A stretch of DNA of 6,913 bases from Bordetella parapertussis (GTDB lineage: Bacteria > Pseudomonadota > Gammaproteobacteria > Burkholderiales > Burkholderiaceae). The stretch lies in NCBI GenBank assembly GCA_945901665.1, contig CAMDLJ010000137.1, positions 1-6,913 of the forward strand, in the 5' to 3' direction. Both the position numbers and the translations under genes were made by a program. The notes under the pieces are model-generated. The model saw only the letters and a list, made by a program, of their open reading frames with translations. It made no database searches and was not told the DNA's origin. Numbering within the stretch: the first letter of the stretch is position 1; every line of letters starts with the position of its first letter. This document shows, one piece after another, positions 1 through 5,567 of this stretch.

Positions 1-473
1 GCAATCATGATTTCGATGCGGTCGACCATGCCCACGGCGGTGATGATCGAGTCCAGCGAAAACACCAAGTCGATCAGCATGATTTGCACAATCACCGACA
101 TGAAAGTGTGGCCAGCGCGCGTGGACTGCTCGCCCTCAAACCCCTCCAAGCTGTGGTGAATTTCCGTGGTGCTTTTCCAAATCAGGAACAAGCCACCCAA
201 GATCAATATCAAGTCACGACCTGAAATTTCATGGCCTGCCACGGTCATCAACGGCGCTACCAGGCCCACGATCCACGACAGTACCAACAGCAGACCGACC
301 CGCATGAACATGGCCATGAACAAACCAATGCGCCGTGCCAATTCGCGCTTTTCGGGCGGCAACTTGTCTACCAGGATGGAAATGAAAATGATGTTGTCAA
401 TGCCCAGCACCAACTCAAGGGCGGTGAGGGTGGCAAAAGCCATCCAGGCCTCAGGGGAAGTCAAAAGATCCAT
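1..473 (-). CDS. TerC-family integral membrane protein (C-terminus cut by window edge)
   Basis: This partial gene encodes the first 157 residues of a TerC/YgdQ/YoaE-type inner-membrane protein. Family members are usually about 240 residues, so roughly a third is missing beyond the left edge. Visible hallmarks are the first membrane helix with E20 and the G-I-D-N motif at 24-27 (ALELVLGIDNIIFISI), hydrophobic segments at about 52-75 and 86-99, and the second acidic helix at about 125-149 with D135 and the SLDSIITAVG motif around D141. The two acidic intramembrane motifs are the family's proposed metal-binding site. Some TerC relatives export manganese or are linked to tellurite resistance or metal loading of secreted proteins, but the substrate here is unknown. 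I chose ATG at 471-473 because MDLLTSPEAW matches the usual family beginning. An in-frame ATG at 492-494 would add seven residues, and neither start has a clear Shine-Dalgarno. I see no yybP-ykoY-type riboswitch upstream. Confidence 0.9.
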   Translation of the reverse strand, partial: MDLLTSPEAWMAFATLTALELVLGIDNIIFISILVDKLPPEKRELARRIGLFMAMFMRVGLLLVLSWIVGLVAPLMTVAGHEISGRDLILILGGLFLIWKSTTEIHHSLEGFEGEQSTRAGHTFMSVIVQIMLIDLVFSLDSIITAVGMVDRIEIMI

Positions 474-534
474 GGGTGTGGGGCCATTGGCCATCAGTTG
501 GTATGAACTGGATTACACCTGAATGTTCGCCATT

Positions 535-546
535 TCAGCGCGCTGA
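535..546. repeat. 12-bp perfect palindrome TCAGCGCGCTGA
   Basis: A fully self-complementary 12-mer lies in the 149-bp gap between the end of the dioxygenase gene and the start of the TerC gene. There is no T-tract beside it and the symmetry does not extend outward, so it is not a convincing terminator. It could be a protein-binding site for TerC control or chance. The rest of the gap shows no gene and no strong promoter. Confidence 0.3.
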
Positions 547-622
547 TGGACAGAATCCTAGGGCTGATGGGTGTATTCCAAAGCCCAATCAGCCAATAGA
601 TTTGTCGGCAGGCGGTGTTGGC

Positions 623-1492
623 TTAACCCGGGATGGGCGCTTGCGTGCCTTCAATTTGCACGCGAAAGCCAGAACGCACATTGGGCCAGTAATCCCACAA
701 GGCTTTGTGTTGTGCGCAGCGGTTGTCCCAAAACGCGATCGAGTGGGCTTCCCAGCGGAACCGACAGGCCCATTCGTCGCGGCCAATGTGGCGGTACAAA
801 AATTTCAAAATCGCTTCGCCTTCCGATTTGGGCAGTTCATTGATGTGGCTGGTGAAGTCCCAATTCACAAAAATGCCTTTGCGCCCGCTCTCGGGGTGGC
901 GGGTGATGATGGGATGACTGGACTTGGGTGTGCCGGGGCCAAACACACGGGCACCATCATGCGTTGCGGTCAGGCCTGAGAGAAAGGTTTTCATCGGCTC
1001 GGACAAGGCCTCATAGGCCGCATAGGTGCTGGCAAACATGGTGTCGCCGCCGCCATCGGGCGGGATGGTGTGGTTGTAGAGCATGCTGCCCAAGGGCGGC
1101 ATGGGGGCACAGGATTGGTCGCTATGCCAGCTTTCGCCAGAAATGCGTTGTGAGGTTTCGTCGTAGTGGAATTTGCGCACCAAGGGATGGTCGGTGGACT
1201 TGCTGATGGTTTGTGCGCCCACATGTTTTCCCAGTGGTCCAAACAATCCGGCAAAACGAATTTGGTCTTCAAAGCTGATTTTTTGATCCCGAAAAAACAG
1301 CACCTGGTAGCGGGTGAACGCATCTTTGACTTCGATGATCTGGCGTTCAGACAGAGTTTGTGTCAGATCGATATCGGTGACCACTGCGCCGATGTGTGGC
1401 GAGGCAGGGGTCACGGTGATGTTTTGGTAGGTGGCTGCCAGTTGCGCAGGGGTGCGGGCTGTGATGGGTGCGCCGATGGTGCTGGTGAACAT
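623..1492 (-). CDS. TauD/TfdA-family Fe(II)/2-oxoglutarate-dependent dioxygenase
   Basis: This 289-residue cytosolic enzyme has the usual TauD length of about 280-300. Such enzymes couple decarboxylation of 2-oxoglutarate with O2 to hydroxylation of a substrate, for example releasing sulfite from taurine or cleaving aryloxyacetates. The Fe(II) triad is visible as H123-S-D125 in ESWHSDQSC and H262 in the conserved WDNRCAQHKA segment. T151 in GGDTMFAS and R277 in SGFRVQIEG fit the 2-oxoglutarate-binding positions, so the enzyme looks catalytically intact. The start is supported by AAGGA at 1498-1502, five bases from the ATG. It is transcribed away from a Bug solute receptor across a shared 183-bp region and toward the TerC gene, 149 bp downstream. 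I see no hairpin with a T-tract after its stop. It could equally be a taurine, alkylsulfonate, 2,4-D-like or other TauD-superfamily oxygenase. Substrate-pocket residues cannot be assigned by eye, so no symbol is given. Confidence 0.93.
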   Translation of the reverse strand: MFTSTIGAPITARTPAQLAATYQNITVTPASPHIGAVVTDIDLTQTLSERQIIEVKDAFTRYQVLFFRDQKISFEDQIRFAGLFGPLGKHVGAQTISKSTDHPLVRKFHYDETSQRISGESWHSDQSCAPMPPLGSMLYNHTIPPDGGGDTMFASTYAAYEALSEPMKTFLSGLTATHDGARVFGPGTPKSSHPIITRHPESGRKGIFVNWDFTSHINELPKSEGEAILKFLYRHIGRDEWACRFRWEAHSIAFWDNRCAQHKALWDYWPNVRSGFRVQIEGTQAPIPG

Positions 1493-1547
1493 GTGTTTCC
1501 TTTCAACCTGAGGCTGGGTGGTCAGATGTGGCCGTTGATAGGCTACT

Positions 1548-1648
1548 CATCTCCCAGGGAGTGCCATGGATTATGACCACACAATGGCTGTCAATTTGTG
1601 CTTATTTTGGATGTACACCATGGGCTTCAAAAGATGCGATCATCTCCC
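1548..1648. promoter_or_regulatory. Possible operator elements between dioxygenase and receptor genes
   Basis: The 183-bp divergent gap holds an 11-bp inverted repeat, CTCCC-A-GGGAG, at 1551-1561. It also holds the direct repeat CATCTCCC at 1548-1555 and again at 1641-1648, with starts 93 bp apart. The second copy overlaps a short dyad, AGATG-CGAT-CATCT, at 1632-1645. Repeated elements flanking a candidate promoter would suit a regulator controlling both directions, but the motifs are short. No regulator gene lies in the window. Confidence 0.25.
1568..1594 (-). promoter_or_regulatory. Candidate sigma70 promoter for the dioxygenase gene
   Basis: On the minus strand there is a perfect TTGACA at 1589-1594. 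It is followed by a 15-bp spacer and TAATCC at 1568-1573, a weak -10. The short spacer and poor -10 suggest a promoter needing an activator, if it is real. It would give a leader of roughly 70 nt before the dioxygenase ATG. Confidence 0.35.
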
Positions 1649-1675
1649 CTATCTTTTGTTTTTTTGGGGGTCCAT

Positions 1676-2653
1676 ATGAATCACCGTCGTTTATTTCTGC
1701 GCATTTTGGTCAGCTTTGGGTGCCTGGGTGCGGCTGCATGGGCCCAGGCGCAAAGCTTTCCCAGCAAACCCTTGCGCTTGATCGTGCCGTTCGCTGTGGG
1801 CGGCTCATCGGACGTGATGGCACGCGGTTTGGCCAAACAATTGTCCGATCAAATGGGCACCCAAGTGGTGGTGGAGAACCGACCTGGTGGGGGCGGCGGC
1901 GTGGCCATGGAAGCGGTGGTGAAATCAGCGGCAGATGGCCACACCTTGCTGTACGGCACCATCGGTACCAACAGCGTGGCGCCGGTTTTGTTCAAAAATT
2001 TGCCCGTGGATCCAGTCAAAGACCTTGTGCCCGTCTCGTTGCTGGCGTTGAACCCCAGTGTGTTGATCGTGAATGCGGCGCTACCGATACAAACGGTGGG
2101 TGAATTGATTGCTTATGCCAAGGCCAACCCAGGCAAGCTCAGTTACGCATCGGCGGGCAATGGATCTATTTCCCATTTGGCCACCGAGTTGCTCAAGACC
2201 ACGGCCCAAATTGACATCTTGCACATTCCCTACAAAGGGGGCGGAGCAGCATCGGCCGATTTGTTGGCGGGCAATGTGTCCATGATGATTGAGACCATCA
2301 CCAATGCGATGACTTTGGTCAAATCGGGCAAGGTGCGCGCCATTGCCAACTCTGGCAGCAAGCGCTGGTCCACTGCCCCAGAATTGCCCACCTTCATCGA
2401 GTCGGGTGTGCCAGGCTTCCAAGTGGACAGCTGGACGGGCTTGTTTGTGGCCACAGGAACACCCAAGCCCGTGGTGGATCGGCTCAATGCCGAATTGGTC
2501 AAGGCCGCTCGCGACCCGGCTTACCGCACTGCGATGAACAACATTGGCGTGGAGGCGACCAGTTCTTCCCCCGAAGCCTTTGCCAGTTTTGTGCGTGCTG
2601 AAATGAACAAATGGGCGCGGGTGGTTCAAATCACCGACACCAAGGTGGATTGA
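1676..2653 (+). CDS. Bug-family (TctC-like) periplasmic solute-binding receptor
   Basis: This encodes a 325-residue precursor, the standard Bug length. Residues 1-25 form a Sec signal peptide: basic NHRR, a hydrophobic core, then AQA before the likely cut after A25 (or A23). The mature part begins SFPSKPLRLIVPF and carries the family signatures: VPFAVGGSSDVMAR, VENRPGGGGG, the DGHTLLYG segment, LSYASAGNGS, the IPYKGGG ligand-loop motif, and ELPTFIESGVPGF. Bug receptors bind small carboxylates, amino acids or related compounds. Some feed tripartite tricarboxylate transporters and others act as orphan sensors or scavengers. No TctA/TctB membrane genes are present, so this one appears orphan. 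I chose ATG 1676 over the in-frame ATG 1598 because it begins directly with the signal peptide and has GGGGG at 1666-1670, five bases upstream. The upstream 26 codons have no family resemblance. Sharing a divergent control region with the dioxygenase suggests a common substrate, which is inference. Confidence 0.93.
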   Translation: MNHRRLFLRILVSFGCLGAAAWAQAQSFPSKPLRLIVPFAVGGSSDVMARGLAKQLSDQMGTQVVVENRPGGGGGVAMEAVVKSAADGHTLLYGTIGTNSVAPVLFKNLPVDPVKDLVPVSLLALNPSVLIVNAALPIQTVGELIAYAKANPGKLSYASAGNGSISHLATELLKTTAQIDILHIPYKGGGAASADLLAGNVSMMIETITNAMTLVKSGKVRAIANSGSKRWSTAPELPTFIESGVPGFQVDSWTGLFVATGTPKPVVDRLNAELVKAARDPAYRTAMNNIGVEATSSSPEAFASFVRAEMNKWARVVQITDTKVD

Positions 2654-2704
2654 ATATGCGGATGTGTTTGTGCCCAGGACAAATGAAACTTCCTCACGGT
2701 TCAC

Positions 2705-3553
2705 ATGCCATCACAACGGTTTCGCCAATCGCTCTCCAGCGCTGATTTGGCGCATTTGCAAGCCCTGCTGGATGGCGCTGTAGCGCCAAGCCCGGTCGAT
2801 TCATACCGTTTTTTGATGGGTGCTCAGCCCTTGGGTTGGGTGAGGCGCCAGGATGTGCAAGCCCTTCAGTTGGCTTTGCCGGGTGTCAGCAGTTCCCTTG
2901 ACCACCTGTGTTGGTACGCTGAGAAAAACACACCCATGCAGCGTTCGCAGGCCTTGGCCTTGGCAGCCCAAACCTTGCGCGATCGTGGTTTGATCAGGGG
3001 ATGGCGCGATGAGTGTTACAGCCATTGGGGTGCCATTTCACATGACCCCGATGTGGCGCAGCCAGAATGGTTTCGCCTGGAGCGTTCGGCCTTTAGATTT
3101 TTGGGTTTGCGCAGCCATGCGGTTCACATCAATGGCTTCACATCAGATGGGCGGATGTGGTGCGCACGCCGTGCCCTCAGCAAAGCCACCGACCCGGGGC
3201 GATTGGACAACTTGGCAGCTGGTGGCTTGGCGGCCGATGAAACCATTTTTCAATGTGCTGTGCGCGAGTTGGCGGAAGAGGCAGGACTGGGGCCGAGTTT
3301 GGCGCAACACATCCAGCGCGCGGGCCGCATCACCACAGCCCGCACAGAAACAGAGGGTTGGCACGATGAGACGCTGTTGGTGTTCAACTTGTGCGTGCCA
3401 GAAGCGGTGGTTCCGCACAACACCGATGGCGAGGTCAGCGAGTTTGTATGCCTCACACCCACAGAGGTGATGCAACGCATCCAAGCGGCTGACTTTTCCA
3501 AAGATGCGGCCTGCGTGATTGCCAAAGGGGTATTGAGCGACCCTGTCGCTTGA
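2705..3553 (+). CDS. DUF4743-type Nudix hydrolase, probable thiamine-diphosphate-related
   Basis: This is a 282-residue cytosolic protein with two parts. An N-terminal DUF4743-like region spans about residues 8-130 and includes the FLMGAQPLGWVRR and RGLIRGWRDECY segments. A Nudix domain spans about 135-265. The Nudix box at 173-195 matches GX5EX7REUXEEXGU exactly: G173, E179, then RELAEEAGL with R187, E188, E191 and E192, so metal-dependent cleavage of a nucleoside-diphosphate-type linkage is expected. This architecture matches the yeast YJR142W and fission-yeast Tnr3 N-terminal group, reported to act on damaged thiamine diphosphate analogues. That assignment rests on recognition by eye, not alignment. 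The start is the first ATG after an in-frame stop, but no Shine-Dalgarno is visible in front of it. The gene follows the Bug receptor by 51 bp without a terminator and may be read through from it, though a functional link is not obvious. It ends convergent with PPK2. Confidence 0.88.
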   Translation: MPSQRFRQSLSSADLAHLQALLDGAVAPSPVDSYRFLMGAQPLGWVRRQDVQALQLALPGVSSSLDHLCWYAEKNTPMQRSQALALAAQTLRDRGLIRGWRDECYSHWGAISHDPDVAQPEWFRLERSAFRFLGLRSHAVHINGFTSDGRMWCARRALSKATDPGRLDNLAAGGLAADETIFQCAVRELAEEAGLGPSLAQHIQRAGRITTARTETEGWHDETLLVFNLCVPEAVVPHNTDGEVSEFVCLTPTEVMQRIQAADFSKDAACVIAKGVLSDPVA

Positions 3554-3571
3554 GACCGCAGCCCAATGCGG

Positions 3572-3598
3572 TGCGCTGGATGGTTCATGTCCAGCGCA
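3572..3598. terminator. Hairpin 1 between convergent Nudix and PPK2 genes
   Basis: A perfect 9-bp stem, TGCGCTGGA paired with TCCAGCGCA, encloses a 9-nt loop, 19 bases after the Nudix stop. The convergent placement suits a bidirectional transcription end. No run of T follows on either strand, so it is not a textbook intrinsic terminator and may instead protect 3' ends. Confidence 0.45.
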
Positions 3599-3612
3599 AT
3601 CCTCCCACAGCG

Positions 3613-3631
3613 CCCAACCGGTCAGGTTGGG
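3613..3631. terminator. Hairpin 2 between convergent Nudix and PPK2 genes
   Basis: A perfect 7-bp stem, CCCAACC paired with GGTTGGG, closes a 5-nt loop. It sits 10 bp beyond the PPK2 stop in the PPK2 reading direction. It is the second GC-rich hairpin in an 87-bp gap and likewise lacks an adjacent T-tract. Plausible as part of a shared convergent termination region. Confidence 0.45.
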
Positions 3632-3640
3632 GGTGCGCGA

Positions 3641-4552
3641 TCAGTATTTTTCAGGGACGATCATGTCTTGGGGCACGGGGGCGCGGATGTAGTCTGGGTT
3701 GCGAACCCGGGCGGGCAGTGAGATTTCAGCATGTTCAACCTCGTGGTAGTCGAACTGTCCCAGCAAATGGTCGATGCAATTGAGCCGTGCGCGTTTTTTG
3801 TCCACCGCTTGCACCACCCACCATGGCGCTTCAGGAATATGGGTGCGCTCAATCATGGTTTCTTTGGCGCGGGTGTAATTCTCCCAGCGGCGTCGGCTCT
3901 CCAAATCCATGGGACTCAATTTCCACTGCTTCAAAGGGTCGTGGATGCGCCCTAGAAATCTGGCGTGTTGCTCGTCGTCGGTGATCGAGAACCAATACTT
4001 CAGCAATTTGATGCCACTTCGTCCCAACATCTTTTCAAACTCAGGGACGGATCGGAAGAATTCTTCGTACTCCTCGTCAGAGCAAAACCCCATCACCCGC
4101 TCGACCCCCGCGCGGTTGTACCAACTGCGGTCAAACAGAACAATTTCGCCAGCCGCAGGCAGGTGTGCAGCGTAGCGTTGAAAGTACCACTGTGTGCGTT
4201 CACGGTCGTTGGGCGCGGGGAGTGCGGTCACCCGACACACGCGTGGGTTGAGCCGTTGGGTGATGCGCTTGATGACGCCGCCTTTACCCGCTGCATCGCG
4301 GCCCTCAAACAAAATAACCACCTTTTGCTTGGTGGCCACCACCCAATCTTGCAGCTTGACCAGTTCACCTTGCAAACGCAAGAGCTCGCGAAAATAGTTG
4401 GCGCGGGCATGTTTATCTTCGGCACTGGCGAGGGGGTCATTTTCGTCTTCGCCGTCTTCCAGTGACATCTCCAACTCCTCGTCAATGGAGTCCAAAAGAT
4501 CTTCTCTGATCTTGCGCAATTGCTCTGCGTCCAAGGATGGTCTGTCGTTCAT
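3641..4552 (-). CDS. ppk2: Polyphosphate kinase 2 (PPK2), class I-like
   Basis: This encodes 303 residues, a usual single-domain PPK2 length. These cytosolic enzymes move phosphate between inorganic polyphosphate and nucleotides; class I members act mainly on nucleoside diphosphates. An acidic leader (residues 22-40, rich in D and E) is followed by the P-loop kinase fold. Walker A is G84-RDAAGKG at 84-91, Walker B is VLFDRSWYNR with D141 and R142, and a lid-like basic region follows around 219-236 (SRRRWENYTRAKETMIER). The GRDAAGKGG form of Walker A, rather than GMDAAGKDG, favours class I over class III, by recall of the family. All expected motifs are present. I chose ATG 4550-4552 because AAGGAG (minus strand, 4559-4564) lies six bases before it. 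The in-frame ATG eight codons upstream would place that Shine-Dalgarno inside the gene. It diverges from the TRAP operon and shares a palindromic promoter region with it, but no functional link is known. Confidence 0.95.
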   Translation of the reverse strand: MNDRPSLDAEQLRKIREDLLDSIDEELEMSLEDGEDENDPLASAEDKHARANYFRELLRLQGELVKLQDWVVATKQKVVILFEGRDAAGKGGVIKRITQRLNPRVCRVTALPAPNDRERTQWYFQRYAAHLPAAGEIVLFDRSWYNRAGVERVMGFCSDEEYEEFFRSVPEFEKMLGRSGIKLLKYWFSITDDEQHARFLGRIHDPLKQWKLSPMDLESRRRWENYTRAKETMIERTHIPEAPWWVVQAVDKKRARLNCIDHLLGQFDYHEVEHAEISLPARVRNPDYIRAPVPQDMIVPEKY

Positions 4553-4558
4553 GGAAAA

Positions 4559-4564
4559 CTCCTT
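4559..4564 (-). promoter_or_regulatory. Shine-Dalgarno of PPK2
   Basis: AAGGAG on the minus strand, six bases before the ATG at 4550-4552, is the strongest ribosome-binding site in the window. It decides that start over the in-frame ATG at 4574-4576. Confidence 0.85.
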
Positions 4565-4584
4565 TTGATGCATCATCGTTTTTG

Positions 4585-4612
4585 TTTATGGCGAATTCAT
4601 GACAGATGTCAC
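4585..4612 (-). promoter_or_regulatory. Candidate sigma70 promoter for PPK2
   Basis: On the minus strand, GTGACA (4607-4612, 5 of 6 to TTGACA) is followed by a 16-bp spacer and CATAAA (4585-4590, 4 of 6 to TATAAT). Initiation would fall near 4578, leaving a leader of about 25 nt that contains the strong Shine-Dalgarno. The -35 lies inside the palindrome at 4594-4617. Confidence 0.45.
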
Positions 4613-4617
4613 GAATT
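4594..4617. promoter_or_regulatory. 24-bp interrupted palindrome, probable operator between PPK2 and TRAP operon
   Basis: The left arm AATTC-A-TGACA and right arm TGTCA-C-GAATT flank a central GA. Ten of eleven arm positions are symmetric; only one pair (4599/4612) is mismatched. The TGACA-N2-TGTCA core is a typical dyad for a dimeric regulator. It overlaps candidate -35 boxes of both divergent promoters, so a bound protein could repress or co-regulate both. A T5 run follows on the plus strand, but the two upstream genes diverge from this point, so a terminator role makes little sense. Which regulator binds it is unknown. Confidence 0.5.
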
Positions 4618-4628
4618 TTTCATATACA
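4599..4628 (+). promoter_or_regulatory. Candidate sigma70 promoter for the TRAP (tatT) operon
   Basis: ATGACA (4599-4604, 5 of 6 to TTGACA), an 18-bp spacer and TATACA (4623-4628, 4 of 6 to TATAAT) precede the lipoprotein gene. Initiation near 4635 gives a leader of about 33 nt to the chosen ATG at 4668, and would exclude the upstream in-frame ATG at 4599. The -35 lies within the palindrome. Confidence 0.4.
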
Positions 4629-4667
4629 AAACGTAGAGTTTGGGCATGCGCACAGCCCATTCATGAG

Positions 4668-5558
4668 ATGGACATCTTTAGGCAAGCCATCGTTTTGTGT
4701 TCAATGGTGTTGGCGCTCAGTGCGCTGTCAGGGTGTGCCGTTCGCCCTTTGGTCTTGAACCATGTCGCCGATGCCTTGGCCATGCCAGGACAAGATTTGG
4801 AAGATGACATCCTTCTGGCCCGGGAGGCAAGTGCTTTTTATCTCAAATTGTCCGAATCGGTGTTGCGTGAAACACCCGGAAATTTGAAGCTGGCTGAATC
4901 GGTCGCTTCCGGGTTTACCCAATACGCTTACGCCTTTGTGTCTTTGGAGGCCGATCAACTGCAATCCAAAGATACCAAAGCCGCGCAGCGCATGAAAGAG
5001 CGGGCCGCTCGCTTGTATGCCAGGGCAAATAAGCACGCCATGACAGCGCTTGAAAAAACCACGCCAGGATTCACCAAGGCCTTGATGCAAGCCGAGCCCA
5101 ACGCGTCTTTGCGCTTGTCAGATGCGCAAGTGGGCGTGGCCTATTGGGCAGCGGCTTCCTGGGGCGGGGTCATATCCCTGTCCAAAGACGACCCGGACAA
5201 AGTGGCAGACCTGCCTGTGGCCATGAAGTTGGCCAAATTGGCGTGGGACACCAAGCCCGATCATGGCGCTGGCAGTTTGTCAAGCTTGATGGGCACTTTC
5301 GAAGCGTCCAGCCCAGGTGGGTCGCTCGCCTTGGCCGAAAAATATTTTGATCAAGCCATCGCGCAGGGCCAGGGCCAAAGCGCTGGACCTTGGGTGGCCA
5401 AAGCCGAAAGCATCGCCATGGCCAAGAACGACCCCAAATCGTTTGAACGCTGGTTGAAAGAGGCGATTCGGATCAGCGATGCGCACCGCAATTTGGAAAA
5501 TGAAGTCATGCGCGCGCGCGCGGTTTGGCTGTTGGAAACGATGGACGATCTTTTTTGA
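4668..5558 (+). CDS. TatT-family TRAP-associated TPR lipoprotein (T component)
   Basis: This 296-residue protein begins with a lipoprotein signal peptide (MDIFRQAIVL, then a hydrophobic core) ending in the lipobox L-S-G-C23. Alanine at +2 predicts outer-membrane rather than inner-membrane retention. The mature part is almost entirely helical and alanine/leucine-rich, as in TatT (Treponema pallidum Tp0956), a protein with cryptic TPR-like helices that forms a complex with its partner TRAP receptor. Family-like segments are the EDDILLAREASAFYLKLSES region (45-64), the DAQVGVAYWAAASWGGVIS region (152-170), and the C-terminal TPR-like stretch LALAEKYFDQAIAQGQGQ (220-237). Its position directly before dctP- and dctQ-type genes strongly supports the call. 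I chose ATG 4668 because it starts the signal peptide at once; the in-frame ATG at 4599 would add 23 uncharacteristic residues and probably lies upstream of the transcription start. The Shine-Dalgarno is weak (TGAG). The T component may pass ligand to the receptor or hold it near the outer membrane. Confidence 0.85.
   Translation: MDIFRQAIVLCSMVLALSALSGCAVRPLVLNHVADALAMPGQDLEDDILLAREASAFYLKLSESVLRETPGNLKLAESVASGFTQYAYAFVSLEADQLQSKDTKAAQRMKERAARLYARANKHAMTALEKTTPGFTKALMQAEPNASLRLSDAQVGVAYWAAASWGGVISLSKDDPDKVADLPVAMKLAKLAWDTKPDHGAGSLSSLMGTFEASSPGGSLALAEKYFDQAIAQGQGQSAGPWVAKAESIAMAKNDPKSFERWLKEAIRISDAHRNLENEVMRARAVWLLETMDDLF
5511..5522. repeat. (CG)6 alternating tract inside tatT
   Basis: Six CG dinucleotides in a row lie near the 3' end of the lipoprotein gene, encoding Arg-Ala-Arg-Ala around residue 282. 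Such a tract is slippage-prone and can adopt Z-form DNA. The reading frame is intact here. Confidence 0.6.
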
Positions 5559-5567
5559 AAGAGACCT

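Noticed and set aside
562..594. GGCTGAT/ATCAGCC inverted repeat after the dioxygenase gene as a terminator
   Set aside because: The 19-nt loop and lack of a T-tract make it a weak hairpin; it cannot be separated from chance.
474..622. Manganese (yybP-ykoY) riboswitch upstream of the TerC gene
   Set aside because: No sequence or pairing typical of that element was found in the 149-bp gap.
476..979. 167-codon open frame on the plus strand opposite the dioxygenase
   Set aside because: It is antisense to a dioxygenase with intact catalytic motifs and its composition looks random.
1598..1675. N-terminal extension of the Bug receptor from the in-frame ATG at 1598
   Set aside because: The 26 extra residues are not signal-peptide-like and would bury the real signal peptide. 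The ATG at 1676 has GGGGG five bases upstream.
2081..2704. 207-codon open frame on the minus strand opposite the Bug receptor
   Set aside because: It has no family resemblance and lies antisense to a clearly recognised gene; it is a codon-bias shadow.
4553..4576. Eight-residue extension of PPK2 from ATG 4576
   Set aside because: The strong AAGGAG Shine-Dalgarno would lie within it; the ATG at 4552 is correctly spaced.
4594..4623. Palindrome plus T5 as an intrinsic terminator
   Set aside because: Flanking genes are divergent, so no transcript needs to end there. The stem is AT-rich and would need a tiny or opened loop.
4599..4667. N-terminal extension of the TatT lipoprotein from ATG 4599
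   Set aside because: It would place 23 polar residues before the lipoprotein signal, overlaps the palindrome and lies upstream of the likely transcription start.
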